From the NCBI GenBank assembly GCA_034408895.1, contig JAWXCI010000013.1, positions 1 through 45,371 on the forward strand: 45,371 nt of DNA, read 5' to 3'. A program made the position numbers and the translations under genes. This DNA is from UBA4660 sp034408895 (GTDB lineage Bacteria; Bacteroidota; Bacteroidia; Flavobacteriales_D; Sanyastnellaceae). Below are positions 1-7,872 of this stretch, piece by piece. Each line of letters begins with the position of its first letter. The first letter of the stretch is position 1. The notes beneath the pieces are model-generated. The model ran no database searches. It saw only the letters and a program-made list of their open reading frames with translations, and was not told where the DNA came from.

Positions 1-455
1 CATTTATCTGATGCCTTGCCTGTAAGTATCTGACAACGATAACCCAACCCGAGTTTTTTGCTCTCGATGGAATCGGGTTCACTGAAATAGCTTGTTGTGG
101 CTATAGAAAATGAAGAAGTGTTGCCAATGTTTTTCCACATTCTTTCTTCCAGAAATTTCTGGTCTTCGCGCTGGTTGTAGTAGTCATCAAACGTTGCCTT
201 CCTTCGCTTTTTCATCCAGAAGGGATTAAACTCAACGCCCATGTCTCCGATGAAACCTTGTCCACCCACTGCATTTTGAATAGTGGTGGAAACCGCCCTT
301 AGGTCAGTAGGTCGCGATACTTCTTCGGTTGACTTTCCGATGATGGAAAATGCAGGCAGACTTGGCGAAACAAGATCATCGAGTGCAATTTCCTGTTGGC
401 TAAAGAGCATTACACTCAAAAAAATATACTTTGTGCAGAGTAATAATTTTTTCAT
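1..455 (-). CDS. Partial exported protein of unknown function (3' end outside window)
   Basis: The reading frame starts at ATG 455 and stays open to the left edge, giving 151 codons. The first 20 residues (MKKLLLC..IFLSVMLFS) look like a Sec signal peptide, so the product is probably exported. The visible mature part contains VGGQGFIGDMGVEFNPFW followed by a basic, Tyr- and Gln-rich stretch, but I recognise no family. The start ATG overlaps the stop of the upstream gene as ATGA (452-455), so the two are probably translationally coupled. The phrase GDMGVEFNPFW would suit a surface or outer-membrane protein, but this is only a guess because most of the protein may lie outside the window. Confidence 0.7.
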   Translation of the reverse strand, partial: MKKLLLCTKYIFLSVMLFSQQEIALDDLVSPSLPAFSIIGKSTEEVSRPTDLRAVSTTIQNAVGGQGFIGDMGVEFNPFWMKKRRKATFDDYYNQREDQKFLEERMWKNIGNTSSFSIATTSYFSEPDSIESKKLGLGYRCQILTGKASDK

Positions 456-808
456 TGGAGATCCATTAGGAATTGGAATACCACTGCGTCATATTGTTCT
501 ATTGCGAGCGATTGTTCATAGGTGCGTTCCGTGTTCCCGTCATTGAGCACCAGCGTGGCGAATGCCGGATCGGGCGCACCGTCCATATCCAGCACCCGCA
601 CCGATACATACAATTGCTTTCCGCGCAGTGCCTGGGCAGCTCCCACTGCTATATCATTGGTATAACTCGAAAAGTGGAAGTATTTCGAATCGCTCAATCG
701 TGCCGCAGTTTTCTTATCCATACCGTAAGGCCCGAGAACGGACATTTTCAAAACCCCGCCCTCAAGCATATAGGAATCTCTTTGAATTTCAGGTCTGTGT
801 TCTGCCAT
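452..808 (-). CDS. Hypothetical protein, 118 aa
   Basis: This small soluble protein has no signal peptide and no membrane segment. It is rich in beta-prone and aromatic stretches (YFHFSSYTNDIAVG, LYVSVRVLDMDG, DAVVFQFLMDL), and I do not recognise the family. The ATG at 808 is preceded by an A-rich leader as usual in this phylum. Its stop codon overlaps the start of the next gene by four bases, so it forms an operon with the exported protein at 1-455. The metacaspase-like gene lies 184 bp upstream on the same strand. That gap may hold a separate promoter, so membership of one operon is uncertain. Confidence 0.6.
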   Translation of the reverse strand: MAEHRPEIQRDSYMLEGGVLKMSVLGPYGMDKKTAARLSDSKYFHFSSYTNDIAVGAAQALRGKQLYVSVRVLDMDGAPDPAFATLVLNDGNTERTYEQSLAIEQYDAVVFQFLMDLQ

Positions 809-992
809 TCTAATTTTGTTTTTTATGATGTTGTTTTGATTGTTCTTTAATGAACGCCCGCAAAATATGCCAGCTAAAGCAGGTATTGTGCTTCCCCCAC
901 CAGAGACCTTATAGGAACGTACCTCGCGTCCCCATAAGATCTTTTCAGGGTTTTTTGGTTAAGTGCACACGTTGTAAGATCCGTGCGTTTTT

Positions 993-1814
993 TTATTGCA
1001 ATGCTTTCCAGCGCTTCATGCTTTTTGTTCCATAAAGATTGGGCGATTGGGGGTATTGTTGCGAGGGTAATCCCTTCTTTATTTCAATATACCATTGTCG
1101 GTAAGTTGCATCTTTCTTTAATGCCTTAAGTGCTTTAAGCGCCACGTAAGTGAAAGCACCATTGGGCCGGTTTTGGAACCAGGCATCGTAGCTATACTCA
1201 TAGTCCTGGCATCCGCTGATAAGCAGGCAGCCGTGCCTGCCCGGAGGAGAGGATCCGCGTATTGCGCGAGATACTACTCCCAGTTTGCTGAGGTCGCCTT
1301 TTTTAAGGAATGTGGCCGGGGGCAGGAAACGAACTTTGCGCTGTGGGGCCTTTCCACCGGTAATAGTTGGCGGGGTTGTAATGGGTGCAAACTTGGACAC
1401 CGTGCCGCTGTGACAGGAGTCAGAGAAAAAAACAAGTTTCACTCCATAAGCGCGTGAGTTGAACAAATCGTTCAGTTCGTCATCCGTCACGGGTCCTTTG
1501 GTGTTGATGTCGTAAGGCACCAGGCATTCATCAGTTCCATCGGGTTCATCACCATCCTGATCAGGAATGTAAGTACCGTGACCGGAATACTGGAACACGA
1601 TGCTATCACCCTTCGTTGCAGATTTAATGATGTTGCCCATGGCATCCAGTATTCCCTTGCGGGTGGCCTGGCTGTCCAGCAGTTTGGCTACACTGAAGCC
1701 TCGCAGTTTCAGCTCGGCCGCCCAGTCATTGGCATCATTGACACATCCACTCAGGTCGCTGCCTGTTCCAGGATAGTCGTTGATTCCGATACACAATGCA
1801 ATTTTTTTTGACAT
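993..1814 (-). CDS. Metacaspase-like peptidase (caspase family, C14)
   Basis: This 273-aa protein belongs to the caspase fold (clan CD). The N-terminus IALCIGINDYPG and the segment GCVNDANDW are typical of the p20 domain of prokaryotic metacaspases. The catalytic dyad is visible: His79 in YSGHGT and Cys134 in SDSCHSG. An acidic loop (DQDGDEPDGTDE, residues 85-96) precedes LVPYD, as in enzymes that bind Arg or Lys at P1. There is no signal peptide and no extra domain, so it is probably a cytoplasmic single-domain protease. In bacteria such proteins take part in regulated proteolysis, stress or cell death, and some act in anti-phage modules. No partner is recognised here; the flanking genes are of unknown function. 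Confidence 0.9.
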   Translation of the reverse strand: MSKKIALCIGINDYPGTGSDLSGCVNDANDWAAELKLRGFSVAKLLDSQATRKGILDAMGNIIKSATKGDSIVFQYSGHGTYIPDQDGDEPDGTDECLVPYDINTKGPVTDDELNDLFNSRAYGVKLVFFSDSCHSGTVSKFAPITTPPTITGGKAPQRKVRFLPPATFLKKGDLSKLGVVSRAIRGSSPPGRHGCLLISGCQDYEYSYDAWFQNRPNGAFTYVALKALKALKKDATYRQWYIEIKKGLPSQQYPQSPNLYGTKSMKRWKALQ

Positions 1815-1829
1815 TTTTTTTGTTGGTTT

Positions 1830-1964
1830 TTATTTTTGAGACCTACTTTGTTTTTTTAAGGACTCACTCTGTGCAGCAGGCCGTATCACAGATTTCGGTC
1901 TAACTTTTATTCTGTCTCCATTTGTCAAGGCATTTGCTTGTGTTTTTTTTAAATACTCATCCAT
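1830..1964 (-). CDS. Possible small basic protein, 44 aa
   Basis: A short frame from ATG 1964 encodes MDEYLKKTQANALTNGD followed by a strongly basic tail (KVRPKSV.., SLKKQSRSQK). It ends 15 bp before the metacaspase start, so it could be the first gene of that transcript. The frame stays open upstream to a TTG at 2054, but another frame (ATG 2057, MIASASGLEKKR..) also reads plausibly and stops near 1978, so the upstream part may be a frameshifted remnant. I recognise no family. Support is only length, position and a protein-like composition. Confidence 0.25.
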   Translation of the reverse strand: MDEYLKKTQANALTNGDRIKVRPKSVIRPAAQSESLKKQSRSQK

Positions 1965-2123
1965 TGTGGAAACTGTACTAGCTCTCCATTGTGAAAGCGA
2001 TAGGATAGAAATTCCGGTCCAATCGTTTCTTTTCAAGTCCCGAAGCGCTGGCAATCATTTCTTTTATTCGATGTTCTTTGGCTTTGCATATTGCACATAA
2101 GAAATTTTCATTTCAATCGGCAG

Positions 2124-2254
2124 CTAAGTGAATGCGGGTAGTTGAAACCTGTTGTTGGTCAGGACATCGTTATGTCTTCCCTGGTAAAAGATTTGCACTT
2201 TTATTATTGTTGCCCGGTTCGGATCGTGTTGCGTTCCTACCCACATTCACTTAG
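2124..2254. repeat. 131-bp element bounded by 18-bp inverted repeats
   Basis: The left arm (2124-2141, CTAAGTGAATGCGGGTAG) and right arm (2237-2254, CTACCCACATTCACTTAG) are reverse complements at 17 of 18 positions and enclose 95 bp of non-coding DNA. The interior holds a small hairpin (GACAT-CGTT-ATGTC). The size and terminal symmetry suit a non-autonomous mobile element (MITE). I see no clear target-site duplication. A long-range RNA stem or operator pair is the alternative. Confidence 0.5.
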
Positions 2255-2334
2255 GTACCCTTTTGTTGTGGCCAAATAAAAATGGACTGATTCGCCCTCA
2301 CAAGCGGTTTCCCGGATCGTGTCGAATTTTGGAC

Positions 2335-2406
2335 AAATCAGGTAGATTTTTTGCAAAATCAGGTAGAAATCGGAAATCTGTCTAGTCATTTTTGATCAAA
2401 AATGAC
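2335..2406. promoter_or_regulatory. Candidate operator region: direct repeats plus 22-bp palindrome
   Basis: The 12-mer AAATCAGGTAGA occurs at 2335-2346 and again at 2356-2367, exactly 21 bp apart (two helical turns). Eighteen bp further on, 2385-2406 is a perfect 22-bp palindrome centred on TGATCA, with arms GTCATTTTT and AAAAATGAC around GATC. As RNA it would form an AT-rich 9-bp stem with no T-run after it, so a protein-binding operator is likelier than a terminator. It lies upstream of the metacaspase cluster on the minus strand. Confidence 0.4.
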
Positions 2407-2696
2407 CTTCATTTTTTCGTTTGAAAACCGGAAAAAGGTGGATTTCGACTGCGTGAGCGATCGGACAAGAAAAAAAATGATGTGACGATATCGCGATGTG
2501 TTTATGCCAACAGACCCCAACTATGAGATAATAATTTTGATATCGGCATCAGCCTGTCCGGCAAGCAGGCAACGCCACATCATTCTTTCATTCACATCGT
2601 AAAAATTTCCTTTGAAAATGTTGCGTTCCCGGTTTGCGGAACCACATGCTGACTGCGCTATCAGCGCGGGAAATCCGCCTTCCGATGAATCAGTGG

Positions 2697-2715
2697 CCCC
2701 GACCATTTTTCGGGG
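2697..2715 (-). terminator. Weak hairpin downstream of the surface-protein gene
   Basis: CCCCGA and TCGGGG form a 6-bp GC stem with a 7-nt loop about 30 bp past the stop of the 2747-6709 gene. No T-run follows on the minus strand, so it is at best a weak or factor-assisted terminator or a 3'-end protecting hairpin. Confidence 0.25.
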
Positions 2716-2746
2716 ATACTTCGGAGACCCATCAGGGAACTACGCT

Positions 2747-5700
2747 CTACCTCACCACATTCACATGTCCCATAATTCTTTCACGCCTGTCCACTGTTTC
2801 GTATTCGATTATCCACACGTAGGTGTCGTTCTGCACGTAGTATCCATTTATGCCACCATCCCACACTTTATGGATTTCTTCGGTCTCGAAAATCTCGATC
2901 CCCCAGCGATCAACAATCCATAAATGATAACCTCTGATGTTTTCACCCACAGCAAAAAACACATCATTGATTCCATCATTGTTGGGTGTAATGGTGTTGG
3001 GTACCCAGATAGGAAAAAAGATTTCTACCCAAACTGAATCCGTTGCAGAGCATCCGTTATTATCGCCAGCCGTGAGGTAGTAGAACATGGAATTTTCAGG
3101 CGTCACCCATGGGGAAGTGCAATCCGTACAGGTGATGTAGATATCGGGTTCCCAATAAAAACTTTCACCTATGATGGTGCCGAAAAGTTGTGCGCTTTCC
3201 GGGAAATCAACGTACTGGTTCGGGCCCGCATCCACATAAGGTTGTGGAAGAACGTTCACATAGACTTCCGCTTGGTCGCCACAGCCGTATTGATCAATCA
3301 CTGTTACAGTGAATGTTACATCTTCAAACGGTGAGAGAAGGGTAGTTGCTTCATTGTATGGAAAGGCAAATGATGGTGGCGACCACCAGTATTCCACTCC
3401 GCCTGTGGCATAAGCAAGCAGCGAATCTCCGGGGCAAATACTTCCTCCACCAAAAGCTTCGGCGTCCGGGATTATGACGTTTACAGTTACCTCATCTTGC
3501 CCCTCTCCGCATGGATTCCATATCGTACAGATGTAAGTGGTGGTATCATCTGGCGATGCCATTGGGGTTTGTGAAAAAGGATCGTCCAACGTACTATTAG
3601 GTTCCCAGTAAAATGATGAGCCATCAGTAGCCTGCAACTGGATATTGTTTCCAATGCACATGGAAATATCCGGAAACACATTTCCACCTGGTTCGTTCTG
3701 ATAAACCGTGACGGTCACTTCTTCGCTCAACTCGCAATCGTATTGGGTGTGAATCGTAACGGTGTAAATGGTGGTTTGTGTAGGTGATGCAATAACGTAA
3801 GGCGAAGTGGGATCATCAAGCCCGGTAGCAGGAAACCATTCTACCCACTCGCCACCGAGCGCAAAGAGTTCAACACTTTGGCCGAGGCACAATTCTGCAT
3901 TGGGGCTCACCGATGTGTCCGGTACAAAGACCTCCACCCAGATACAGGTGGTATCCATGTCACAAAAATTGGAATCCACCACACAATAGAACTGTGATTC
4001 GTCCGGTGCGGCTATCGGATCAGGAATGGTGGTGTCGCTCAAGGTGAAATCATAAATCCAGAAAAGATTATCGGAACCTGTTGAATTTAGTTGAACTGAA
4101 GTTCCGATACACACGGGATCCACGGCTTCAATTTCAAGTGCAATGCCGGGAAGAATTTCAATGATGATGCTTGCTGTGTCTGTGGCCAGACATCCAGTAT
4201 CATCCGTAGCCACAAGAGTGATGGTGAAGGTGCCTGTTCCAGTGTAAATATGCGATGGACTTTCTTCAGTAGAAGTTGAACTATCGCCAAAATCCCAAAG
4301 AAAATCAGTTGCCCCGGTAGAAAGATTGATGAACGATGCGGCTTGACCAAAACAGATTTGCGGTGGGCCGTTAATTTCCAAATCCGCATGAACGCTTCCC
4401 AAATCGAATTTAAAAACCCCTATGTTGCAATTGAAGCTCAGGTTGTCCGCACTCCACGCACCGGGTGTAGTCGGGAAATCGCTGTTGCCTCCACAGCCCG
4501 CGCATACTGCCTGATAGACTTGCCCGTTTTTATCAAAACGCGATGTTCCTCCATCCACATGTTCGTTGCTTGATGTTCCACCAAGAAAAGATCCGTACAC
4601 CAAAGAGGCAGCATCTTGTGCAAGTACACACAAATAAAAATCACTTCCATCGGTTGATGATTGCACCGCATCGGAAGTGACAGGCATTCCAATTGTAGTG
4701 CTGCTACTTGCATAGCATGTATAAAAACTTCCACAGTAGCCATTTGTCTCGCCACCCCATCCCGAAAAATAAATCTGGTAACAATCGCTTACAAGAAATG
4801 CAGTTGGCGAAATATCAATTTCACCGCTGCCTGTGCCTATGGTGGTGCTCCATTCAAGGGATGATAAATCCGAAGAATATTTTCGAATGAATTGCCCGCT
4901 ATTTGCCTGGCCATAAATGCCGGCTGTTACAGGCATAGTTCCATCAGTTTGACCCAGTACGTAAATGTTTTCATCAAAATCCAGTTGCACGAAATAGATC
5001 TGATCGTATTCGCTGGTGCCCACAAAACTTCCCTGCTCCACAGCAAACGTTGCAGCATTAAGTTTCACTACAAAACCATCCACGTCACCATTGTGCGATG
5101 TGTCGTGGCCCAAGGTGCAATGCGGGAAATTGTTGCTTCGTGTTCCACCCGCCACTATCATTTTTCCATTGCCGGAAAATTCAACAGCGTAACATGCATC
5201 GTCACCATTCCCTCCGAAGTATGAACTCCATTCCAACGCACTTAATGCAGGATTCATTCTAAACACCACACCATCGCACACTCCACCACCGTAAGTGTTT
5301 TGCGGACCATCACCGGTCATCGGGAAATTACCGTTGCTTACAGATGCCACGAAGATGTTGTCATCTTCATCCACGTTCACTTCACCGCGAAAAGCATCTC
5401 CATAGTTGTAGAAAAGTTTATCAGCGAAGTTCAACCCTTCGTTCATAGTTCCGCCCGCGAAAGTGGAGGCATCCATGGCGCCATTGCTCTGGAGTTTTGA
5501 AATGAAAATATCAGTTCCCTCCGGATGCGAACTGATAAAAAAATCATCCATGAACAACGCGGGGCCGCCCACAAAATTTTCCATGTAAACACCCGTGGTT
5601 GTTGGAAAGTCCGCTGAACCTGTTACACCAAACATGATGATGTTGTCATCACTATCGCAGATAAGGCTATGACCCGTTTCCTGGTTTGCACCACCCAAGT

Positions 5701-6709
5701 AGGTGCTGTACAATAAGTTGCTGCCATCAGCCGCGAATTTGGTAATGGCAACGTCCATGTAGTTGGAAAAACCTGCATTGAAATCTGTTTCGAATGCACC
5801 AATGGTTGTAGGGTAACCTGAGGCAAAAACAGCAGCGCCCGAAATCAGGTTGGCCTGCGAATCGTTGCACGCAGTGAATCCGAAATTGTCAGCAGTGGAG
5901 CCTATGTAGCTGGCAAAAACAAGTTCGGGGTCAATGATGACATCGAAGTTTTTATCGTAATCACCCAATTGAAAACGAACCGTGTTTCCTCTTTCCACAA
6001 ACGCACATTCCACTTCCTTCATCCTTCCATTAATCAACTGGTAGGCGAATGGTTTTTGTTCGATGATTTCGTTAACGGAAGTTTTAATAAATAATTTTCC
6101 GTCTTCAATTTTCAAGTCGCTCATCCCATCGTATTTCATCGCAATGTCATTCGCATCTGCACCTGCATGAACAATAAAATCATATTTGATAGAGGAAGAT
6201 TTTGAATAGAGATTCAAATCAATTTCATCGTAGATGTTTTGGTAGTGGATGATTTGAAACACACTTGCATGATGGGTCCAATTCGCTTCTTCATCACCGA
6301 TATAGTAATTGTAGTAATGTGAAAAAGGTTTGGAGCCATTCATTTCCACATCATCATTGCATCCTACAAAATTCACTTTGAAAACATGCTCGCGATGAAT
6401 GGATGATGCTTGTACAGAGCGATCAGCCGGATGAATGAATTGCAAAATCTGCGGGTCGTAGAACTGATATTTGAAACCATCGCCTTCCGCCCAAAGTGCA
6501 CCTGCCGGCAGCGCTGCACGAAAGCCAACTTGTTCAGGCCACTGGCCTTTGTTCTCTACAAATTCAGCCTGACCTGAAATTTCAGAAACGAAAAGAATGA
6601 AAGCGATATGTAGCCAAAGGCGGGTCAAGCTGAGATATGACGCAAACGATAATGGTAGTGTTGCCTTAGGACGAAGGTAGGGCAGGCATAAAACTGTTGG
6701 CCGGACCAT
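2747..6709 (-). CDS. Giant T9SS type B surface protein with SBBP repeats, PKD and Ig-like domains
   Basis: This 1320-aa protein is an exported adhesin-like surface protein. After a hydrophobic signal segment (LWLHIAFILFVSEISGQA) comes a DUF7948-like region (FVENKGQWPEQV..). SBBP-type beta-propeller repeats follow (STYLGG..DFPTT, SSYFGG..NFP), then a PKD domain (FLWDFGDSSTSTEESPSHIY) and about five Ig-like modules, each opening with CxG (VCIGTSVQL, LCLGQSVEL, MCIGNNIQL, ICPGDSL). The last about 85 residues, from PNTITPNNDGINDVF through DRWG to VWDGG, are the gliding-motility-type CTD that T9SS recognises. Start choice is open: GTG 6745, ATG 6709 (used here) and TTG 6628 are all in frame. The inverted repeat at 6721-6737 sits before the ATG and favours a start at or after 6709. 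Substrate or partner is unknown. Confidence 0.9.
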   Translation of the reverse strand: MVRPTVLCLPYLRPKATLPLSFASYLSLTRLWLHIAFILFVSEISGQAEFVENKGQWPEQVGFRAALPAGALWAEGDGFKYQFYDPQILQFIHPADRSVQASSIHREHVFKVNFVGCNDDVEMNGSKPFSHYYNYYIGDEEANWTHHASVFQIIHYQNIYDEIDLNLYSKSSSIKYDFIVHAGADANDIAMKYDGMSDLKIEDGKLFIKTSVNEIIEQKPFAYQLINGRMKEVECAFVERGNTVRFQLGDYDKNFDVIIDPELVFASYIGSTADNFGFTACNDSQANLISGAAVFASGYPTTIGAFETDFNAGFSNYMDVAITKFAADGSNLLYSTYLGGANQETGHSLICDSDDNIIMFGVTGSADFPTTTGVYMENFVGGPALFMDDFFISSHPEGTDIFISKLQSNGAMDASTFAGGTMNEGLNFADKLFYNYGDAFRGEVNVDEDDNIFVASVSNGNFPMTGDGPQNTYGGGVCDGVVFRMNPALSALEWSSYFGGNGDDACYAVEFSGNGKMIVAGGTRSNNFPHCTLGHDTSHNGDVDGFVVKLNAATFAVEQGSFVGTSEYDQIYFVQLDFDENIYVLGQTDGTMPVTAGIYGQANSGQFIRKYSSDLSSLEWSTTIGTGSGEIDISPTAFLVSDCYQIYFSGWGGETNGYCGSFYTCYASSSTTIGMPVTSDAVQSSTDGSDFYLCVLAQDAASLVYGSFLGGTSSNEHVDGGTSRFDKNGQVYQAVCAGCGGNSDFPTTPGAWSADNLSFNCNIGVFKFDLGSVHADLEINGPPQICFGQAASFINLSTGATDFLWDFGDSSTSTEESPSHIYTGTGTFTITLVATDDTGCLATDTASIIIEILPGIALEIEAVDPVCIGTSVQLNSTGSDNLFWIYDFTLSDTTIPDPIAAPDESQFYCVVDSNFCDMDTTCIWVEVFVPDTSVSPNAELCLGQSVELFALGGEWVEWFPATGLDDPTSPYVIASPTQTTIYTVTIHTQYDCELSEEVTVTVYQNEPGGNVFPDISMCIGNNIQLQATDGSSFYWEPNSTLDDPFSQTPMASPDDTTTYICTIWNPCGEGQDEVTVNVIIPDAEAFGGGSICPGDSLLAYATGGVEYWWSPPSFAFPYNEATTLLSPFEDVTFTVTVIDQYGCGDQAEVYVNVLPQPYVDAGPNQYVDFPESAQLFGTIIGESFYWEPDIYITCTDCTSPWVTPENSMFYYLTAGDNNGCSATDSVWVEIFFPIWVPNTITPNNDGINDVFFAVGENIRGYHLWIVDRWGIEIFETEEIHKVWDGGINGYYVQNDTYVWIIEYETVDRRERIMGHVNVVR

Positions 6710-6720
6710 GCGTGAAGGCA

Positions 6721-6737
6721 GACGAATACAATTCGTC
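6721..6737. promoter_or_regulatory. Inverted repeat upstream of the surface-protein gene
   Basis: GACGAAT and ATTCGTC are perfect 7-bp arms around ACA, just upstream of the ATG at 6709 and downstream of the gpsA stop. It could be an operator. No -7 element with a full consensus match was found next to it. Confidence 0.3.
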
Positions 6738-6818
6738 ACAAGCACGTGGCACTACTGCGCCCAAAGTGCGGTCGCTCTTGTTGAATAAAATTGAAGCAGG
6801 TCGAAAATCGTTGAACCT

Positions 6819-7817
6819 TTAACTAAGCTTATCTTGTAACAGCCTCATCTCCATCATGGGTGCTACTTTTTCGTAAAGTATGCGGTAGACTGCATCGGCA
6901 ATGGGTATGTCGGCTTTGAATTTTTTATTGATGGCGTGAATGCCTTTTGCGGCATAGTAACCTTCGGCCACCATGTTCATTTCAATGGTGGCCCACTTCA
7001 CGCTGTAGCCTTTGCCCACCATGGTGCCAAAGGTGCGATTGCGCGAATAAGGCGAGTAGGCGGTTACAAGCAAGTCACCGAGGTAGGCGCTTGATTTCAC
7101 ATCGCGGTGAACTTCGTGCACGGCATCGAGGAAACGTTCAATTTCACGAATGGCTGATGAAATAAGCACTGCCTGGAAATTGTCGCCATAACCAATTCCA
7201 TGACAAATTCCTGAAGCCACCGCGTAAACATTTTTGAGAATAGCAGCAAGTTCAGCCCCAAACACATCTTCCGTTGTGTTGGTTTTGATGAAACGGCACG
7301 AAAGAAGTTTCGCCAGGGTTTCAGCATGAACAGGGTTCTTACTTCCTACTGTCAGGTACGAAAGTTTTTCCAGCGCCACTTCTTCCGCATGGCACGGCCC
7401 GCAAATGATTCCGATATCGTCATACGAAGTACCGAATTGTTTGTGGAAGTATCGCGCAGGAATGGAATCATATTCCGTGATTATACCCTTGATGGCAGAG
7501 AACAAAACCTTTTTATCAAGACCACGCGGCTTATGTTCTTTCACTGTTTCGTGAAGGAATGCAGATGGAATAGCAATGACGATGTAGTCCGACTTGTCCA
7601 CCACTTCCTGAACGCTGCCCGTGAGATAGAGTTTCTCCTTATCGAACTCGATGCTTTGTATGTAATTAGGATTGTGGCCATAAGCCAGAATGTGTTCGCG
7701 AGCTTCTTTGTTGCGCATCCACCAGTTCACTTTTGGAGTGTGGTTGCAAAGCAACTTGACAAGAGCAGTGGCCCATGAGCCACCACCAAGAACACCTATA
7801 CGCGGAGTATTTTGCAT
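6819..7817 (-). CDS. gpsA: NAD(P)H-dependent glycerol-3-phosphate dehydrogenase
   Basis: GpsA reduces dihydroxyacetone phosphate to sn-glycerol 3-phosphate, the backbone for phospholipid synthesis, in the cytoplasm. The 332-aa length matches the family. The Rossmann nucleotide motif GVLGGGSWATAL (residues 8-19) opens the protein, SAIKG (Lys110) is the conserved substrate-side lysine motif, and ELAAILKNVYAVASGI carries the catalytic Lys195. The GICHGIGYGDNFQA segment is also typical. ATG 7817 lies right after a -7-like element (7826-7833), so this gene probably has its own short-leader promoter, although the transglycosylase gene precedes it by 55 bp on the same strand. Confidence 0.96.
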   Translation of the reverse strand: MQNTPRIGVLGGGSWATALVKLLCNHTPKVNWWMRNKEAREHILAYGHNPNYIQSIEFDKEKLYLTGSVQEVVDKSDYIVIAIPSAFLHETVKEHKPRGLDKKVLFSAIKGIITEYDSIPARYFHKQFGTSYDDIGIICGPCHAEEVALEKLSYLTVGSKNPVHAETLAKLLSCRFIKTNTTEDVFGAELAAILKNVYAVASGICHGIGYGDNFQAVLISSAIREIERFLDAVHEVHRDVKSSAYLGDLLVTAYSPYSRNRTFGTMVGKGYSVKWATIEMNMVAEGYYAAKGIHAINKKFKADIPIADAVYRILYEKVAPMMEMRLLQDKLS

Positions 7818-7825
7818 TGAGGGGG

Positions 7826-7833
7826 CGAAAGTA
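7826..7833 (-). promoter_or_regulatory. Candidate -7 promoter element for gpsA
   Basis: On the minus strand the site reads TACTTTCG followed by CCC, one mismatch from the Bacteroidota TAnnTTTG element. It lies 8 bp before the gpsA ATG. The same form occurs before the acyl-CoA dehydrogenase and carB genes. No clear -33 TTG at the expected distance. Confidence 0.4.
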
Positions 7834-7872
7834 TTAACCCTGTAAACCCTTATATGTTAAGATGAAAACCAA

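Larger units (their letters stand above)
1965..2746. other. Long non-coding region upstream of the metacaspase gene
   Basis: About 780 bp hold no convincing gene. The region contains an inverted-repeat-bounded element (2124-2254), a 12-bp direct repeat pair 21 bp apart (2335-2346 and 2356-2367), a 22-bp perfect palindrome (2385-2406) and a short GC hairpin (2697-2715). The large surface-protein gene ends at 2747 and the next minus-strand gene begins at 1964 or 1814, so this is both the 3' side of one gene and the promoter side of another. Confidence 0.6.

Noticed and set aside
2385..2406. Palindrome as a Rho-independent terminator
   Set aside because: The stem is AT-rich and no T-run follows on either strand, so an operator is the better reading.
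2521..2706. 61-aa minus-strand frame (MVGATDSSEGGFPAL...) downstream of the giant surface-protein gene
   Set aside because: It has an ATG and sits on the same strand, but its composition is not convincing, it overlaps a GC hairpin at its start and I recognise no family. It is more likely a chance frame in a repeat-like intergenic region.
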